A DNA stretch of 6,836 bases from an uncultured Nitrosomonadales bacterium (lineage in GTDB: Bacteria; Pseudomonadota; Gammaproteobacteria; Burkholderiales; Methylophilaceae). Under the pieces are notes generated by a model, which made no database searches, was not told the origin of the DNA, and saw nothing but the letters and a program-made list of their open reading frames with translations. This document shows positions 5,495-6,836 of the stretch, piece by piece (the stretch's first letter is position 1; every line of letters starts with the position of its first letter). Both the position numbers and the translations under genes were made by a program. The DNA is taken from assembly GCA_946481065.1 (NCBI GenBank), contig CAMLMA010000094.1, forward strand, positions 1 through 6,836. The letters run 5' to 3'.

Positions 5495-6409
5495 TCAGGG
5501 CTGCGCTGGCGTCTGTTTTCTGAGACTGATCATCAACACCCCCGCCAGCACCAGCAGCGACCCCAGCATCTGCACGGCCGACATCGCCTCGCCCAGGAAC
5601 ACGTAAGCCAGGTAGATGGTCGAGACCGGCCCGATGGAACCGATGATCGAGGTCTGCATCGAGCCGATGCGCCGGATCGCGGCTGCCAGCACGAACGCCG
5701 GCATGACGGTCGAGAACAGCGCCATGGCGATGCTCAACCAGTAGACCCGCGCGGGTTGCGCGAGATCGGATAGCGCGTTGGTCAGCGCGAATTGCAAGAG
5801 GGCGGCGACGCAAGCGACCGTCATGGCATAGGCGGTGAAGCGCGTCCCGCCGATACGGGCGATGGTATGCCCGGCACCGATGAGATAGACGGCATAGGCC
5901 AGGGCGCTGGCGAATACCAGCGCCGACCCCAGCAGCAGGCCTGGTTGCTGCATCTGCATATCATGCATGTAGGCGAAAGCGATACCGACGTAACTCAGCA
6001 CCAGCGCAGCGATGACGCGCTTACTGATCCTGTGGCGGAACCATAGCGCCGAGATCAGTACCACCATGGTTGGATACAGGAACAGGATCAGGCGCTCGAG
6101 ACCGGCACTGATGTATTGCAAGCCAAGGAAATCCAGGAAGCTCGCCAGGTAGTATCCCGTGAAGCCGAAGACCCCCACGGCCCACCAGTCACGCCGCGTC
6201 ATGGCCGCATGCTGTTGATGGCGGTTGGCGAGCCACGCCGCCAGCAGGAAGAACGGCAGGGAGAACGCCATGCGCAGCGCCAGTAGCGTGATGGCATCCA
6301 CATGGTCGATATAGGCGAGCTTGACCAGTACCGCCTTGGCGGAAAAGCCGATCGCGGCGATGAAGGCAAAGAAGACGCCAGTCATTTTCTGACGTGGGGA
6401 GAACACCAT
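5495..6409 (-). CDS. EamA/DMT-family inner-membrane permease
   Basis: The product has 304 residues, the normal size of a two-repeat drug/metabolite transporter with ten membrane helices. Predicted helices lie at about 11-30, 39-61, 75-97, 101-123, 131-148, 156-178, 189-209, 221-245, 252-273 and 277-296, and the two EamA repeats are about 11-148 and 157-296. The segment LERLILFLYPT (104-114) at the fourth helix and GPVSTIYLAYVFLGE (260-274) near the end are typical of the family. Members export or import amino acids, metabolites or drugs; the substrate cannot be told from sequence. The ATG at 6409 has AGGG eight bases upstream. The gene starts 41 bases after the end of the hexapeptide-repeat gene and is probably co-transcribed with it. 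The short basic C-terminus (LRKQTPAQP) is expected to be cytoplasmic. Confidence 0.9.
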   Translation of the reverse strand: MVFSPRQKMTGVFFAFIAAIGFSAKAVLVKLAYIDHVDAITLLALRMAFSLPFFLLAAWLANRHQQHAAMTRRDWWAVGVFGFTGYYLASFLDFLGLQYISAGLERLILFLYPTMVVLISALWFRHRISKRVIAALVLSYVGIAFAYMHDMQMQQPGLLLGSALVFASALAYAVYLIGAGHTIARIGGTRFTAYAMTVACVAALLQFALTNALSDLAQPARVYWLSIAMALFSTVMPAFVLAAAIRRIGSMQTSIIGSIGPVSTIYLAYVFLGEAMSAVQMLGSLLVLAGVLMISLRKQTPAQP

Positions 6410-6442
6410 AATGTAACCCTGTGGATGTGTGGTTCTGGAGAT

Positions 6443-6461
6443 TCGGCGGATTAGCCGCCGA
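6443..6461 (-). other. Hairpin spanning the stop codon of the hexapeptide gene
   Basis: Read on the minus strand, TCGGCGG (6461-6455) and CCGCCGA (6449-6443) form a perfect 7-bp G+C-rich stem around a 5-base loop (CTAAT) that contains the TAA stop (6453-6451). It lies in the 41-bp spacer before the permease gene. No uridine run follows, so full termination is unlikely; a role in differential mRNA stability or attenuation between the two genes is possible. Confidence 0.4.
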
Positions 6462-6836
6462 GATATTCGTTCTTGAGCGCGATATAGTTTTGCGCAGAAT
6501 ACATGAAGTGCCGGAGCTCCGCCTCGGTCAGCCTGCGGATCTGCTTCACCGGCCTCCCGAGGTAAAGATGCCCACGCTCCAGCACCTTGCCTTCCGGCAC
6601 CAGACTGCCCGCGCCGACCAGCACCTGCCGCTGGATGACCGCCTTATCCATGACGATGCTGCCCATGCCGATCAGGCATTCATCCTCGATGGTGCAGCCA
6701 TGCAGGATGACGTGATGCCCGACAGTGACGTAACGGCCGACATGCAGCGGAGCACCGGCCGGGTCCTCTGCCGAACGATGATTGACATGCAGCACCGAGC
6801 CGTCCTGCACATTGCTGCCTGCGCCGATATGGATGC
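6451..6836 (-). CDS. Gamma-carbonic-anhydrase-like hexapeptide-repeat protein (partial)
   Basis: The C-terminal 127 residues are visible; the start lies beyond the right edge. The sequence is built of left-handed beta-helix hexapeptide repeats: IHIGAGSNVQDGSVLHV, then VGRYVTVGHHVILHGCTI, LIGMGSIVMDKAVI and VLVGAGSLVPEGKVL, followed by a terminal helix (about EAELRHFMYSAQNYIALKNEYL). The three histidines expected to bind metal between subunits of the trimer are present in VLH, GHH and ILH, so it groups with the YrdA/PaaY/CaiE type of gamma-carbonic-anhydrase-like proteins. These bind zinc or iron; carbonic anhydrase activity has been shown for some members only, so the reaction here is uncertain. 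An internal GTG at 6810 is in frame but falls in the middle of a repeat and is not the start. The gene is upstream of the EamA permease on the same strand. Confidence 0.9.
   Translation of the reverse strand, partial: IHIGAGSNVQDGSVLHVNHRSAEDPAGAPLHVGRYVTVGHHVILHGCTIEDECLIGMGSIVMDKAVIQRQVLVGAGSLVPEGKVLERGHLYLGRPVKQIRRLTEAELRHFMYSAQNYIALKNEYLGG

Overview
The window is a compact, gene-dense chromosomal segment of about 60% G+C with housekeeping genes only. No mobile element, CRISPR array, tRNA or rRNA was seen. The hemA-prfA-prmC cluster, rpe next to trpE, and the flavour of the proteins suggest a betaproteobacterium, possibly a Nitrosomonadales/Methylophilaceae-type organism. That placement is inference from gene order and remembered protein style, not from a search.

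Layout. Minus strand, left part: rpe (ribulose-phosphate 3-epimerase, 1305 to 607), then a 14-codon tryptophan-rich leader ORF (596 to 552) inside a strongly folded leader, then the 5' part of trpE (from 493, running off the left edge). A 119-bp divergent promoter region (1306-1424) separates rpe from the plus-strand cluster hemA (1425-2672), prfA (2772-3851) and prmC (3856-4755). This cluster gives the first step of C5-pathway tetrapyrrole synthesis, release factor 1, and the methyltransferase that modifies release factor 1. Minus strand, right part, convergent with prmC: an unrecognised protein of about 187 residues (5377 to 4814) with its own apparent -10 box, and further right a probable two-gene unit of a gamma-carbonic-anhydrase-like hexapeptide protein (partial, enters from the right edge, ends at 6451) followed by an EamA/DMT ten-helix permease (6409 to 5495).

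Most notable content. The 113 bp between rpe and trpE hold an unlabelled trp leader: a short ORF ending S-W-R-W-W-L-stop, whose Trp codons lie inside one arm of nested inverted repeats that could form a three-way junction just before the trpE ribosome-binding site. There is no uridine tract after the hairpins, and the trpE Shine-Dalgarno can pair with leader codons 2-4. Ribosome-mediated control of trpE is therefore likely, but whether it acts on transcription or translation is open. Other points worth a look: a roughly 20-residue insert in PrmC, a start-codon problem in the unknown gene, two similar hairpins built around stop codons, and a small ORF whose stop overlaps the prfA start.

No intergenic stretch exceeds 120 bp.
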